A DNA stretch of 64,000 bases from JANXSS01 sp040385645 (lineage in GTDB: Bacteria; Pseudomonadota; Gammaproteobacteria; Burkholderiales; Burkholderiaceae_D): NCBI GenBank assembly GCA_040385645.1, contig JAZKGZ010000012.1, positions 132,080-196,079 on the forward strand, written 5' to 3'. Each line of letters begins with the position of its first letter. Position 1 is the first letter of the stretch. The notes below the pieces were generated by a model, which did no database searches, was not told where the DNA came from, and saw nothing but the letters and a program-made list of their open reading frames with translations. Below, piece by piece: positions 26,492 to 35,949 of this stretch. The position numbers were made by a program, and so were the translations under genes.

Positions 26492-27583
26492 TTATTCCGG
26501 CGAACTGGCGATATCGCCGATCTGCACCGGATTACGTACCTCCATGACCAGCCCGTAAGAAATATTTTTGAAGATCCTGAACACGAATAATTGTCCATAT
26601 TTTTCATCCGGCAGCTTCACCGGCTTTTTCTCGTCGGTCGTATCCTTGATGACGGCACCCAGTCGCGACAGTTCCAGCACACTGCCAATATCCAGGCCAG
26701 CGTCTGCACCGCGATTGATCGACACCACCTGATTCTGCCCTGCCTGATTCACGCCACCGTACACCGAGACGATGCGCGCATCGATCTGCTGCACCGGCGG
26801 GTGCGGTACATAGTTGATGATCGGCTTGGCAGGCAACGGCATCAAGCGATCGCCGACACCCATTTCTTCTTTGGATGTCGTCACCGTAAAGCTGTCGGCC
26901 TCGTCCGGCGTCTTGCCGGTGCGAACCAGCTTGACATCGCCCAGATACACGGCTTCATAGCCGATGATCTGCAACGTGACCGGATCTTTCAATGGCTTGC
27001 CAGGGCGAAATACCTGAAAATCTTTTGCGTCCCCCAAGTTACCCCGCACATAAGCCCGGTCACCGGTGCCCAAAAACACGTGGCCTTCTTCGGTCGCCAC
27101 GATCCGTGGCGCAGTCTTGAATGTATCTTCCTCGATAATCAAGGGTTGCGACAAAAATGGCTCGATCACGCCCGCTGGAATCGACTGGATCGCTTCGTTG
27201 TCCAATGCGGTGATCCGCACCTGCGGCGACAACCGGACGTTGGCATTGCCGCTGTTGGCCGGACGGCCCAATCGCAGCCGGCCTGCCGCCCGATCGAAAT
27301 AGACGATCTGCCCCGGATAGATCCAATGTGGATTTCGGATTTCGTCACGGTTCATGCCCCAGACCTGCGGCCAGCACCAGGGATGCTGCAAGAATTTGCC
27401 GGAAATGTCCCATAAGGTGTCGCCCTTGACCACGACGTGTTGGTCGGGTGCGTTCGGCTTGAAAGCGCAGCGAGGGGTCTTTGCCGACGCCGGCGTAACG
27501 CTGGCCGCCTGCACAAACTGGGGCAACGTGGCAAACACAACGGTGGAAACAACGATGCAGGCGGCTGTGCTAAACTTTTTCAT
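26492..27583 (-). CDS. LysM-domain exported protein
   Basis: A 363-residue secreted protein with a signal peptide (AACIVVSTVVFATLPQFVQAA) and an N-terminal LysM domain (HVVVKGDTLWDISGKFLQHPWCWPQVWGMN ... YPGQIVYF), which should bind peptidoglycan. The remaining ~250 residues, beta-rich, are those of the betaproteobacterial proteins regularly found just before dprA. The function is unknown; binding to the cell wall in the periplasm is inferred from LysM. It starts a probable operon with dprA and lies divergently to def. Confidence 0.9.
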   Translation of the reverse strand: MKKFSTAACIVVSTVVFATLPQFVQAASVTPASAKTPRCAFKPNAPDQHVVVKGDTLWDISGKFLQHPWCWPQVWGMNRDEIRNPHWIYPGQIVYFDRAAGRLRLGRPANSGNANVRLSPQVRITALDNEAIQSIPAGVIEPFLSQPLIIEEDTFKTAPRIVATEEGHVFLGTGDRAYVRGNLGDAKDFQVFRPGKPLKDPVTLQIIGYEAVYLGDVKLVRTGKTPDEADSFTVTTSKEEMGVGDRLMPLPAKPIINYVPHPPVQQIDARIVSVYGGVNQAGQNQVVSINRGADAGLDIGSVLELSRLGAVIKDTTDEKKPVKLPDEKYGQLFVFRIFKNISYGLVMEVRNPVQIGDIASSPE

Positions 27584-27812
27584 GGGTTGTCCGGTGAGTG
27601 TAGCGTCATAGTCGGCGTCGTAATTGGCGTCATGTTATGGCGTTGGGTACAACAAAATACGTAGAACGGAAACGATGCCACGATTTACAGGCACCGCACG
27701 CAGAATTGGTTTGACAACTATTGTCGAATCACATTAAATTCTGCACAGAAATCTTTGAACTGGCAAGAGAAACCACGCTCTCGCACTGTGGCTATATTGC
27801 ACAAATGTCGTA

Positions 27813-28370
27813 ATGTCATTACTCACAATTCTTCGCTATCCGGACCCTCGCCTGCATAAGGTCGCCAAAAAAGTGAGCGCATTCGACGCGCGCTTGAAGC
27901 AACTGGTGGCCGATATGGCAGAGACCATGTACGACGCACCAGGCGTTGGCTTGGCTGCTTCGCAGATCGATGTGCACGAGCGTATCATCGTTATCGACGT
28001 CTCCGACACACGCACCGAATTACGGATATTGGTCAATCCCGAGTTGCTCTGGCAAAGCGATGAGAAGTTGATGTACGACGAAGGCTGCCTATCGGTACCG
28101 GGCGTCTACGATGGCGTAGAGCGGCCCGCCCGAGTCAAGGTGCGGGCACAGGATGCCGATGGCGTTACGTTTGAAATCGAAGCCGACGGCTTGCTCGCCG
28201 TATGTATTCAGCACGAAATGGACCATCTGGCAGGCAAGGTGTTCGTCGAATATTTGTCACCGCTCAAGCGCAATCGCATCAAAGCGCGGATATTGAAGGA
28301 AGAGCGCGAGGCGAAGAAAGAACAAAAAGAACAAGCGCGGGAAAAGCTGCTGGCACAGCACGAAGTCTGA
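27813..28370 (+). CDS. def: Peptide deformylase
   Basis: Removes the formyl group from the N-terminal methionine of new proteins; a metalloenzyme usually using Fe2+. All three motifs are present: GVGLAASQ (about residue 46), EGCLSVPG with the metal-ligand cysteine, and QHEMDHLAGKVF with the two histidines and catalytic glutamate. The lysine/glutamate-rich C-terminal helix is normal for type I enzymes. It precedes fmt by 118 bases; the two act at opposite ends of the formylation cycle. Confidence 0.97.
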   Translation: MSLLTILRYPDPRLHKVAKKVSAFDARLKQLVADMAETMYDAPGVGLAASQIDVHERIIVIDVSDTRTELRILVNPELLWQSDEKLMYDEGCLSVPGVYDGVERPARVKVRAQDADGVTFEIEADGLLAVCIQHEMDHLAGKVFVEYLSPLKRNRIKARILKEEREAKKEQKEQAREKLLAQHEV

Positions 28371-28488
28371 TTCTGATGGTTGCTTTTGACTACTTCTGAC
28401 CGCTAATTTTCTACCGCCGACGTGTTATGGCTCGCCCTAACGCCCAATTTGCAGCGTTCACTGTTACGTTCCACTCTCAACCAGCTGC

Positions 28489-29463
28489 ATGAAAATCATC
28501 TTTGCCGGTACGCCGGAGTTCGCTGCAGTCGCATTGGCCGCACTGCACGATGCAGGCCACGAAATTACCTTGGTAATGACGCAACCCGACCGACCCGCCG
28601 GACGCGGCATGCAGTTGCACGCTTCGGCCGTAAAGCAGTTTGCACAGAACCATGCGATACCTGTGGCGCAACCGGTATCGCTGCGCCGTGATGGCAGGCA
28701 TCCTGAAGAGGCCATTGCAGCCCACGCCTTGATACAAGCCACGCCCCATGATGTCATGATCGTCGCGGCATACGGCCTGATCCTGCCGCCCAGCGTGCTG
28801 GCGATACCACGTCTGGGTTGTATCAACATCCATGCATCGCTGCTGCCGCGCTGGCGTGGTGCCGCGCCGATCCATCGCGCGATCGAAGCCGGCGATACCC
28901 AGACCGGCATCACCATCATGCAAATGGATCAGGGGCTCGACACCGGGCCGATGCTGACGATGCAAGCGATACCGATATCACCCAACGACACCACCGGCTC
29001 GCTACACGACCGGCTCGCCGCTCTCGGCGGCCATTTAATTGTTGATACGCTGGCCCGGCTCGATGCACTCGAACCAACGGCGCAACCCGAAGCAGGCGTT
29101 ACCTATGCCGACAAAGTGCGCAAAGAAGAGGGCGTCTTGAATTTCGATCTACCGGCAGAGTTACTGGCGCGTCGTGTCCGCGCATTCAATCCCTTTCCCG
29201 GTGCCACTGCGCAAATAGACGGTACGGTCATCAAGTTCTGGCAGGCGCATGCAATATTGGGTACCGAAGGAGAGCGCGATGCTGCCATCCCCGCCGGCAG
29301 CGTGTTGGCAGCCGATGCTCAGCATGGCATTCTGATTGCATGCGGCGAAGGTACTCCTGCCGGTGTGCTGCGCGTAACCGAACTGCAAAAACCCGGTGCA
29401 CGGCGCATGCAGGACCGAGATTTCATCAAGGGTTTTGCTTTGGAAAGCCGCCGCTTCCGGTAG
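28489..29463 (+). CDS. fmt: Methionyl-tRNA formyltransferase
   Basis: Formylates initiator Met-tRNA with 10-formyltetrahydrofolate. The 324-residue protein has IIFAGTPEFAAVAL, the active-site region AAYGLILP, GCINIHASLLPRWRGAAPIHRAI (catalytic Asn/His) and DQGLDTGPM, and a C-terminal OB-like tRNA-binding domain (RRVRAFNPFPGA). Length is normal. It follows def in the same direction. In many relatives rsmB comes next; here metH does. Confidence 0.97.
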   Translation: MKIIFAGTPEFAAVALAALHDAGHEITLVMTQPDRPAGRGMQLHASAVKQFAQNHAIPVAQPVSLRRDGRHPEEAIAAHALIQATPHDVMIVAAYGLILPPSVLAIPRLGCINIHASLLPRWRGAAPIHRAIEAGDTQTGITIMQMDQGLDTGPMLTMQAIPISPNDTTGSLHDRLAALGGHLIVDTLARLDALEPTAQPEAGVTYADKVRKEEGVLNFDLPAELLARRVRAFNPFPGATAQIDGTVIKFWQAHAILGTEGERDAAIPAGSVLAADAQHGILIACGEGTPAGVLRVTELQKPGARRMQDRDFIKGFALESRRFR

Positions 29464-29495
29464 CGCGCCCGACCTGCCGAGCAGGGGAATTGCCG

Positions 29496-29654
29496 TATAA
29501 TTTCCAATAGACGATTTAAGCGGCGCAGGTTGCAAAACCACCGGTTTCAGTCCCCGCCACGCCTGTTCTCGTACGTCCCTCCGATAGTCCGTGGAATGAT
29601 TCGAACCAGCGCTCGAACCGGCTATGAATTACCTATGAATCAGCCATGAATCGG
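29496..29654 (+). promoter_or_regulatory. Leader region of metH: -10 box and three 11-base repeats
   Basis: The 227 bases between fmt and metH carry a TATAAT (29496-29501) without a clear -35. Further down, at 29622-29654, are three tandem 11-base units (CTATGAATTAC, CTATGAATCAG, CCATGAATCGG) that place TGAAT at one helical turn spacing. A TCGAACC direct repeat lies just before (about 29601-29619). These could be activator sites, since MetR-type sites contain TGAA, or chance. No known riboswitch could be fitted. Confidence 0.35.
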
Positions 29655-29690
29655 CACCATACAGCGCCGCATTAATTTTTTGGAAGCACC

Positions 29691-32600
29691 ATGAAACGCC
29701 ATCCCAGTGCCACCGAAACCATTCTGCGTGACCTGCTGACGCGCCGTATCCTGATTCTGGATGGCGCAATGGGTACCATGATTCAGCAATACCATCTGTC
29801 GGAAGACGATTACCGAGGCGCGCGCTTCGCCGATTTCGCACCGCCTGGTAAAGAAGTGTTCGTCAAGGGTAACAACGAATTGCTATCGCTGACGCAGCCG
29901 CACATCATCAGCGAGATTCACGAGCAGTACCTGGCGGCTGGCGCGGACCTGATCGAATCGAATACCTTCGGCGCGACCTCGGTGGCGCAGGACGACTATC
30001 AGATGGGCGAACTGGCCTATGAGATGAACGTCGCTTCTGCACGACTAGCGCGCGCCGCCTGCGACAAATATTCGACGCCGGACAAGCCGCGCTTCGTCGC
30101 CGGCGCGCTCGGGCCGACGCCGAAGACGGCATCGATTTCGCCGGATGTCAATGATCCGGCAGCGCGCAACATTACTTTCGATCAGCTAGTGGTAGCGTAT
30201 CTGGAGCAGACGCGGGCATTGGTCGAAGGCGGTGCCGACGTGCTGCTGGTAGAAACAATTTTCGATACGTTGAATTGCAAGGCGGCGCTGTTCGCAATCG
30301 ACCTCTATTTTGAAGAGGCCAGAGCCGCTGGCCGGGTCGACCTGCCGATCATGATTTCGGGCACCGTCACGGATGCCTCCGGTCGCATTTTGTCGGGCCA
30401 GACCGTGCCGGCGTTCTGGAACTCCATCCGCCATGCGCGCCCGCTCACCGTCGGCTTGAATTGCGCGCTGGGTGCGGCACTGATGCGCCCGTATGCAGAA
30501 GAGCTGTCGAAGATCGCCGATACGTTTGTCTGCATCTACCCGAACGCCGGCTTGCCCAACCCCATGAGCGACACGGGCTTCGACGAAACACCGGACGTGA
30601 CCTCGGCGCTGCTGCGGGACTTCGCCGAGAGCGGGTTCGTCAACATCGCCGGCGGTTGCTGCGGCACCACGCCGGATCATATCCGTGCAATTGCCGAGAC
30701 CGTGGCCGAGATTGCGCCGCGTGCCGTGCCACACGTTGCACCGGCCATGCGACTGTCGGGCCTAGAGCCATTCACCATCGACGAAGCCTCGCTGTTCGTC
30801 AACGTTGGCGAGCGTACCAACGTCACCGGCTCCAAGGCATTCGCCCGGCTGATTTTGAACGAGGAGTACGACGCCGCCCTGACGGTGGCGCGGCAGCAGG
30901 TCGAAAACGGTGCGCAGATCATCGATATCAACATGGATGAAGCCATGCTCGATTCGGTCGCCGCCATGACGCGTTTTTTAAACCTGATCGCCTCCGAGCC
31001 GGATATCGCGCGCGTGCCGATCATGATCGATTCGTCGAAATGGTCGGTAATCGAGGCAGGCTTGAAATGCGTGCAGGGCAAAGCCATCGTCAATTCGATT
31101 TCGATGAAAGAGGGCGAAGAAGAATTTCTGCGCCAAGCCAACTTGTGCCGACGTTACGGTGCCGCTGTGATCGTCATGGCCTTCGATGAAAAAGGCCAGG
31201 CCGATACCTACGAGCGCAAGATCGAGATTTGCGAACGTGCCTACCGGCTCCTGGTGGATCACGTGGGTTTTCCGCCGGAAGACATCATCTTCGACCCGAA
31301 CATTTTTGCCATCGCCACCGGCATCGACGAGCACAACAATTACGCCGTCGATTTCATCGATGCCACCCGCTGGATTCGCGCCAATCTGCCGCATGCAAAG
31401 ATCAGCGGCGGCGTCTCGAACGTGAGCTTCAGCTTCCGCGGCAACGATCCGGCGCGCGAAGCGATTCATACCGTGTTCCTGTACCACGCGATCCAGGCCG
31501 GCATGACCATGGGCATCGTCAATGCCGGCATGATGGGCGTCTATAGCGAGCTATCGCCGGCACTACGTGAGCGGGTGGAAGACGTGGTGCTGAACCGGCC
31601 CGTGTCGGGCGAAAATCCGGACAATCTCAGCACCACCGAGCACATGATCGAATTCGCCGGTACCTTGAAAGCCGGCGATAAGAAAGACGAACAGACCCTG
31701 GTCTGGCGCGAAGGCACCGTGCAGCAGCGTTTGTCGCACGCATTGGTGCATGGCATCACGCAGTGGATCGTGGAAGACACGGAAGAAGCACGGCAAGAGC
31801 TACTCGGTAACGGCGGGCGGCCGATCCATGTGATCGAAGGCCCGCTGATGGACGGCATGAATGTGGTCGGCGATCTGTTCGGGCAGGGCAAGATGTTTTT
31901 GCCACAGGTAGTGAAATCGGCGCGGGTGATGAAGCAGGCGGTGGCGCACCTCATACCGTACATCGAAGCGGAAAAACTGCTGGAAGAACAGCGCACCGGC
32001 GTGGCGGCCAAACCGAAGGGCAAGATCGTGATTGCGACCGTCAAGGGCGACGTGCACGACATCGGCAAGAATATCGTTTCCGTGGTTTTACAGTGCAATA
32101 ACTTCGAAGTCGTCAATATGGGCGTGATGGTGCCCTGTGCGGAAATTCTGGCGCGCGCCAAAGCTGAAAATGCAGACATCATCGGTCTTAGCGGGCTGAT
32201 TACGCCCTCATTGGAAGAGATGGCCTACGTTGCCAAGGAAATGCAGCGCGACCCGTACTTCCGCGGGTTGAAAACACCGCTTTTGATTGGCGGCGCCACC
32301 ACTTCCCGTGCGCATACGGCAGTCAAAATCGCCCAGAACTACGACGGCCCTGTGGTGTACGTGGCCGATGCTTCGCGCTCGGTCTCGGTAGCCCAATCGC
32401 TGCTCACGCCGGAAGCGCGTGACCAATACATCCAAGACATCGCTACCGATTACGAACGCATCCGCGTGCAGCATGCCAGCAAAAAAGCCGTGCCGCTGTT
32501 GACGCTATCTCAGGCGCGAGCCAACAAAGCGACGTTGTCTTTCGAGGGTGCAAACGCGCCCGTCAAGCCGAAATTCATCGGTCGCCGGCTTTTCAAGAAT

Positions 32601-33482
32601 GTCGATCTCGGCATGCTGGCGCAGTACATCGACTGGGCGCCGTTTTTCCAGACCTGGGATCTGGCCGGGCCATTCCCGGCAATTTTGACCGACCCGGTCG
32701 TAGGTGAGTCGGCCAGCAAAGTATTCGAAGAAGGGCAGGCATTGCTCAAGCGCGTCATCGACGGCCGCTGGCTGACGGCAAACGGCGTCGTCGCCATCAT
32801 GCCTGCCAACAGCATCAATGACGACGATATCGAAATCTATACCGACGATACCCGCACCAATGTGGCGTTCACCTACTATGGTGTACGCCAACAGACGCCT
32901 AAACCGATTATCGACGGCGTGGCACGAGCTAATCAATGCCTGGCAGATTTCATCGCACCGAAATCCTCGGGAATCGCCGACTATATTGGCCTGTTCGCCG
33001 TCACTGCCGGTATCGGTATCGAGAAGCACGAGCAACGATTCGAAGCGGCCCACGACGACTATGCATCGATCATGCTAAAGGCATTAGCCGACCGGCTGGC
33101 CGAAGCACTCGCTGAACAATTGCACGAGCGGGTACGCACGGACCTCTGGGGATTCGTACAGAACGAAAAACTGGATAAAGCCGCCTTGATCGCCGAACGT
33201 TATCGCGGCATACGGCCGGCACCCGGATACCCGGCTTGCCCGGAGCATACGGTGAAGGCGGATATGTTCGAACTGATGCGCTGCGAAGACATCGGCATGC
33301 AACTCACCGAATCGTTTGCCATGCATCCCGGTGCCTCGGTTTCAGGATTCTATTTTGCTCATCCAGAATCGAAATACTTTAGCGTCGGCAAGATCGGCGA
33401 CGACCAAGCTGTCGATATGGCACAACGACGCGGCGTACCCAAAGAACAGATCGAGCGCTGGCTGGCACCTAATATAGGCTGA
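29691..33482 (+). CDS. metH: Cobalamin-dependent methionine synthase
   Basis: Transfers a methyl group from methyltetrahydrofolate to homocysteine via cobalamin. All four modules are in one 1263-residue chain. The homocysteine domain has zinc cysteines in GLNCALG (about 258) and GGCCGTTPDH (about 323). The folate domain begins near VNVGERTNVTGSKAF. The cobalamin domain has the lower-ligand motif GDVHDIGKNIV (His about 788). The C-terminal reactivation domain has RPAPGYPACPEHT. In many Burkholderiales the homocysteine domain is a separate gene, so the fused form is worth noting. The upstream gap holds possible regulatory repeats. Confidence 0.97.
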   Translation: MKRHPSATETILRDLLTRRILILDGAMGTMIQQYHLSEDDYRGARFADFAPPGKEVFVKGNNELLSLTQPHIISEIHEQYLAAGADLIESNTFGATSVAQDDYQMGELAYEMNVASARLARAACDKYSTPDKPRFVAGALGPTPKTASISPDVNDPAARNITFDQLVVAYLEQTRALVEGGADVLLVETIFDTLNCKAALFAIDLYFEEARAAGRVDLPIMISGTVTDASGRILSGQTVPAFWNSIRHARPLTVGLNCALGAALMRPYAEELSKIADTFVCIYPNAGLPNPMSDTGFDETPDVTSALLRDFAESGFVNIAGGCCGTTPDHIRAIAETVAEIAPRAVPHVAPAMRLSGLEPFTIDEASLFVNVGERTNVTGSKAFARLILNEEYDAALTVARQQVENGAQIIDINMDEAMLDSVAAMTRFLNLIASEPDIARVPIMIDSSKWSVIEAGLKCVQGKAIVNSISMKEGEEEFLRQANLCRRYGAAVIVMAFDEKGQADTYERKIEICERAYRLLVDHVGFPPEDIIFDPNIFAIATGIDEHNNYAVDFIDATRWIRANLPHAKISGGVSNVSFSFRGNDPAREAIHTVFLYHAIQAGMTMGIVNAGMMGVYSELSPALRERVEDVVLNRPVSGENPDNLSTTEHMIEFAGTLKAGDKKDEQTLVWREGTVQQRLSHALVHGITQWIVEDTEEARQELLGNGGRPIHVIEGPLMDGMNVVGDLFGQGKMFLPQVVKSARVMKQAVAHLIPYIEAEKLLEEQRTGVAAKPKGKIVIATVKGDVHDIGKNIVSVVLQCNNFEVVNMGVMVPCAEILARAKAENADIIGLSGLITPSLEEMAYVAKEMQRDPYFRGLKTPLLIGGATTSRAHTAVKIAQNYDGPVVYVADASRSVSVAQSLLTPEARDQYIQDIATDYERIRVQHASKKAVPLLTLSQARANKATLSFEGANAPVKPKFIGRRLFKNVDLGMLAQYIDWAPFFQTWDLAGPFPAILTDPVVGESASKVFEEGQALLKRVIDGRWLTANGVVAIMPANSINDDDIEIYTDDTRTNVAFTYYGVRQQTPKPIIDGVARANQCLADFIAPKSSGIADYIGLFAVTAGIGIEKHEQRFEAAHDDYASIMLKALADRLAEALAEQLHERVRTDLWGFVQNEKLDKAALIAERYRGIRPAPGYPACPEHTVKADMFELMRCEDIGMQLTESFAMHPGASVSGFYFAHPESKYFSVGKIGDDQAVDMAQRRGVPKEQIERWLAPNIG

Positions 33483-33657
33483 GCGCTAATTTACATACTC
33501 AGGTGAGAAAGCGGCGGCGGACGCTGCAATGGACGCTGTAATGCGCGCCGCCAAATCACGCAATGCCGGGGATCGTTGAGACCGCAATGTTGCCAGTCTG
33601 TTATTCTTGCCGAAAATAACTATCTGTATCCGCCGACTGACACATTACAAGACCATC

Positions 33658-34962
33658 ATGCGCCTGAGACTCCGTACGCCGCAGACATTTGCCGGTAAAA
33701 CTTTCACGATTTTAGTCACCATCGCAGTAACAGTGCTGATCATGCTGCTATCGGCAAACTTTTCAAGTGGTGAAAAGGTCGTCAAACAGGATATTCCGCG
33801 GCTATACAACGTAGCCGAGCCGCAATTTCAACGCTCACTGGGAGTTTTGCTCGGGCCGCAAATCGTGGGCGGCAACAAGATCGATGCGCTGCTGAACGGT
33901 GACCAGATCTTCCCGGCAATGTTGAAAGCGGTTCGCGAAGCCAAGCACAGCATCAATCTCGAAACCTATATCTACTGGTCCGACGCGATCGGCGACGAGC
34001 TGGCACTAGCGCTGGCTGAGCGCGCCCGTGCCGGTGTGAAGGTGCATGTGCTGGTCGACTGGGTAGGTAGCAGCAAGATGGACGAAAAGGCGATCAGGAA
34101 AATGAAAGATGCCGGCGTTGCTTTCGAGCATTTTCACCCATTACGCTGGTACACGCTAGGGCGGATCAACAACCGCACCCACCGCAAGCTTATGATCGTG
34201 GATGGCCGCATCGGCTTTACCGGCGGGGTTGGCATCGCCGCTATATGGACCGGCAATGCCCAGGACCCGGACCACTGGCGCGACTCGCATTTCCGCTTTG
34301 AAGGGCCAGTGGTGGCGCAGATGCAGGCGGTTTTTATGGATAATTGGATCAAGACTACCGGGCGCGTCTTGCACGGCCCTGAGTATTTCCCAGCCATGCC
34401 GTCGGTCGGCACGCTTGGGGCCCAGACGTTCGCCAGTTCGCCCTCCGGCGGCACCGAAAGCATGCATCTGATGTATATGCTGGCTTTCACGGCGGCGAAA
34501 GAATCGATCTATTTGTCGAGCGCTTACTTCGTACCGGATGAGCGCACCCGCGACACGCTGATCGATGCGATGAAACGTGGTGTAAAGCTCAAGATCATCA
34601 TGCCCGGCAAACATACCGATGCCGATACAGTACGCAGTGCCTCACGCGGCATGTGGGGGGAATTATTGCTGGCCGGCGCTGAGATGTACGAGTATCAGCC
34701 AACCATGTACCACTGCAAGGTGATGATCGTCGATACCTTGCTGACCTCGGTCGGCTCGACCAATTTCGATGATCGTTCCATGCGCTTGAACGACGAAGCC
34801 AATGTGAATGTCTACGACGCCGATTTTGCCCGCAGGCAGACAGAGATTTTCGAGCAGGATCTGGCAAAATCACGCCGTATAACCCACGCCATGTGGGAAA
34901 AGCGGCCTCCGCAGGAAAAACTATGGGAGCACATGCTTTCCTACCTCAGCCCGCTGCTGTAG
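33658..34962 (+). CDS. Phospholipase D family cardiolipin synthase-like protein
   Basis: A 434-residue enzyme with two HKD catalytic motifs, HRKLMIVDGRIGFTGG (about residue 180) and HCKVMIVDTLLTSVGSTN (about 350), as in bacterial cardiolipin synthases. Such enzymes transfer a phosphatidyl group between phospholipids. One N-terminal membrane helix (about 15-33) anchors it; ClsA-type enzymes have two, so it is closer in length and layout to ClsB-type proteins. The ATG at 33658 is preferred: the earlier TTG would add a basic stretch with no support. It stands alone between metH and a convergent amidotransferase gene. Confidence 0.88.
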   Translation: MRLRLRTPQTFAGKTFTILVTIAVTVLIMLLSANFSSGEKVVKQDIPRLYNVAEPQFQRSLGVLLGPQIVGGNKIDALLNGDQIFPAMLKAVREAKHSINLETYIYWSDAIGDELALALAERARAGVKVHVLVDWVGSSKMDEKAIRKMKDAGVAFEHFHPLRWYTLGRINNRTHRKLMIVDGRIGFTGGVGIAAIWTGNAQDPDHWRDSHFRFEGPVVAQMQAVFMDNWIKTTGRVLHGPEYFPAMPSVGTLGAQTFASSPSGGTESMHLMYMLAFTAAKESIYLSSAYFVPDERTRDTLIDAMKRGVKLKIIMPGKHTDADTVRSASRGMWGELLLAGAEMYEYQPTMYHCKVMIVDTLLTSVGSTNFDDRSMRLNDEANVNVYDADFARRQTEIFEQDLAKSRRITHAMWEKRPPQEKLWEHMLSYLSPLL

Positions 34963-35028
34963 CAGGCGAACCGTGGGAGCCGCCGGGCCGGCCATCGAGC
35001 CTGGCATGGCAAGAGCCGTTGTTCGCTC

Positions 35029-35796
35029 TCATGCAACGACGGCACCTTCGATGAATACCTTCAATTCTCCCGGTGCGAAGGCCTGCCAGCATTCATTGCT
35101 GGTCAAGGGCTCGGTAACGATCACGGCGACCCGGTCGCTAGGCGTAGTGACCTCTGAAAAATCGACGCTGAGCTCGTCGTCGGCGAGTCTGGCATGCGTG
35201 AAGGGATGCTGTCGCACGACGTAATGGAGGCTGGTCGAGCAATGGGCATAGAGCGCCGAACCATCGGAAAGTAACAGGTTGAAGACCCCGTAGGTAGCGA
35301 TTTCTGCAACAACAGCGCGCAGTGCGGCCGTCAGCTCAGCAGGCCCGGGCATGGCGTGGCCGAATTGACGTTGCAGTTGTTGCAGCAGATAACAAAAGGC
35401 GTATTCGCTGTCGGTTGTACCCACCGGCCGGAAAGAGCCGTCCAGCACCGGCGCAAAACCTGGCAAGTCGCCATTGTGGGCAAAGACCCAGTAACGTCCC
35501 CAGCATTCGCGCACGAAGGGATGGCAGTTTTCCAGCGCCACACGGCCTTGAGTGGCTTTGCGAATATGTGCGATTACGTTTTTGGATTTGATCGGCATGC
35601 TTTTGATCAGCTTGGCCACGGGTGATGCGACGGCCGCTTCATGATCGACAAAATGACGTACACCGGCACCTTCGAAAAATGCGATGCCCCAGCCGTCGAT
35701 ATGGTCACCGGTGCCGCCACCGCGGGTTGCAAATCCGGTGAAGCTGAACACGATGTCGGTCGGTACGTTGCAATTCATTCCCAGCAGTTGACACAT
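35029..35796 (-). CDS. Class II glutamine amidotransferase (YafJ-like)
   Basis: A 255-residue Ntn-type amidotransferase domain without an attached synthetase. The catalytic cysteine is residue 2 (MCQLLGMN), exposed after methionine removal. Conserved blocks include GGGTGDHIDGWGIAFFEG, NVIAHIRKATQG, NCHPFVRECWGRYWVFAHNGDLPG and PVGTTDSEYAFCYLL. These proteins release ammonia from glutamine; the acceptor for the YafJ group is not established, and some members act in gamma-glutamyl chemistry. No partner gene is adjacent. Confidence 0.9.
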   Translation of the reverse strand: MCQLLGMNCNVPTDIVFSFTGFATRGGGTGDHIDGWGIAFFEGAGVRHFVDHEAAVASPVAKLIKSMPIKSKNVIAHIRKATQGRVALENCHPFVRECWGRYWVFAHNGDLPGFAPVLDGSFRPVGTTDSEYAFCYLLQQLQRQFGHAMPGPAELTAALRAVVAEIATYGVFNLLLSDGSALYAHCSTSLHYVVRQHPFTHARLADDELSVDFSEVTTPSDRVAVIVTEPLTSNECWQAFAPGELKVFIEGAVVA

Positions 35797-35949
35797 GGGT
35801 CGGCAGTATAAAAATTAGTAGAAAGCAGGACAGTAGCACGGAGGCATTAGCGCACGGCGTGCGTGTACACTCTGGCCGCGGTGCGGCTACCGGTGCACTA
35901 CGTTTCAGGCATCAAAGCAGGTAATTATTTATTCATCAAAGGAAGACGC

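Noticed and set aside
29500..29570. tRNA-like or riboswitch-like sequence between fmt and metH (GGTTGCAAAACC and TTTCAGTCCCC).
   Set aside because: The anticodon-like loop has too short a stem, no acceptor or T stem can be paired, and the sequence does not fit the S-adenosylhomocysteine or cobalamin riboswitch cores that could be expected before metH.
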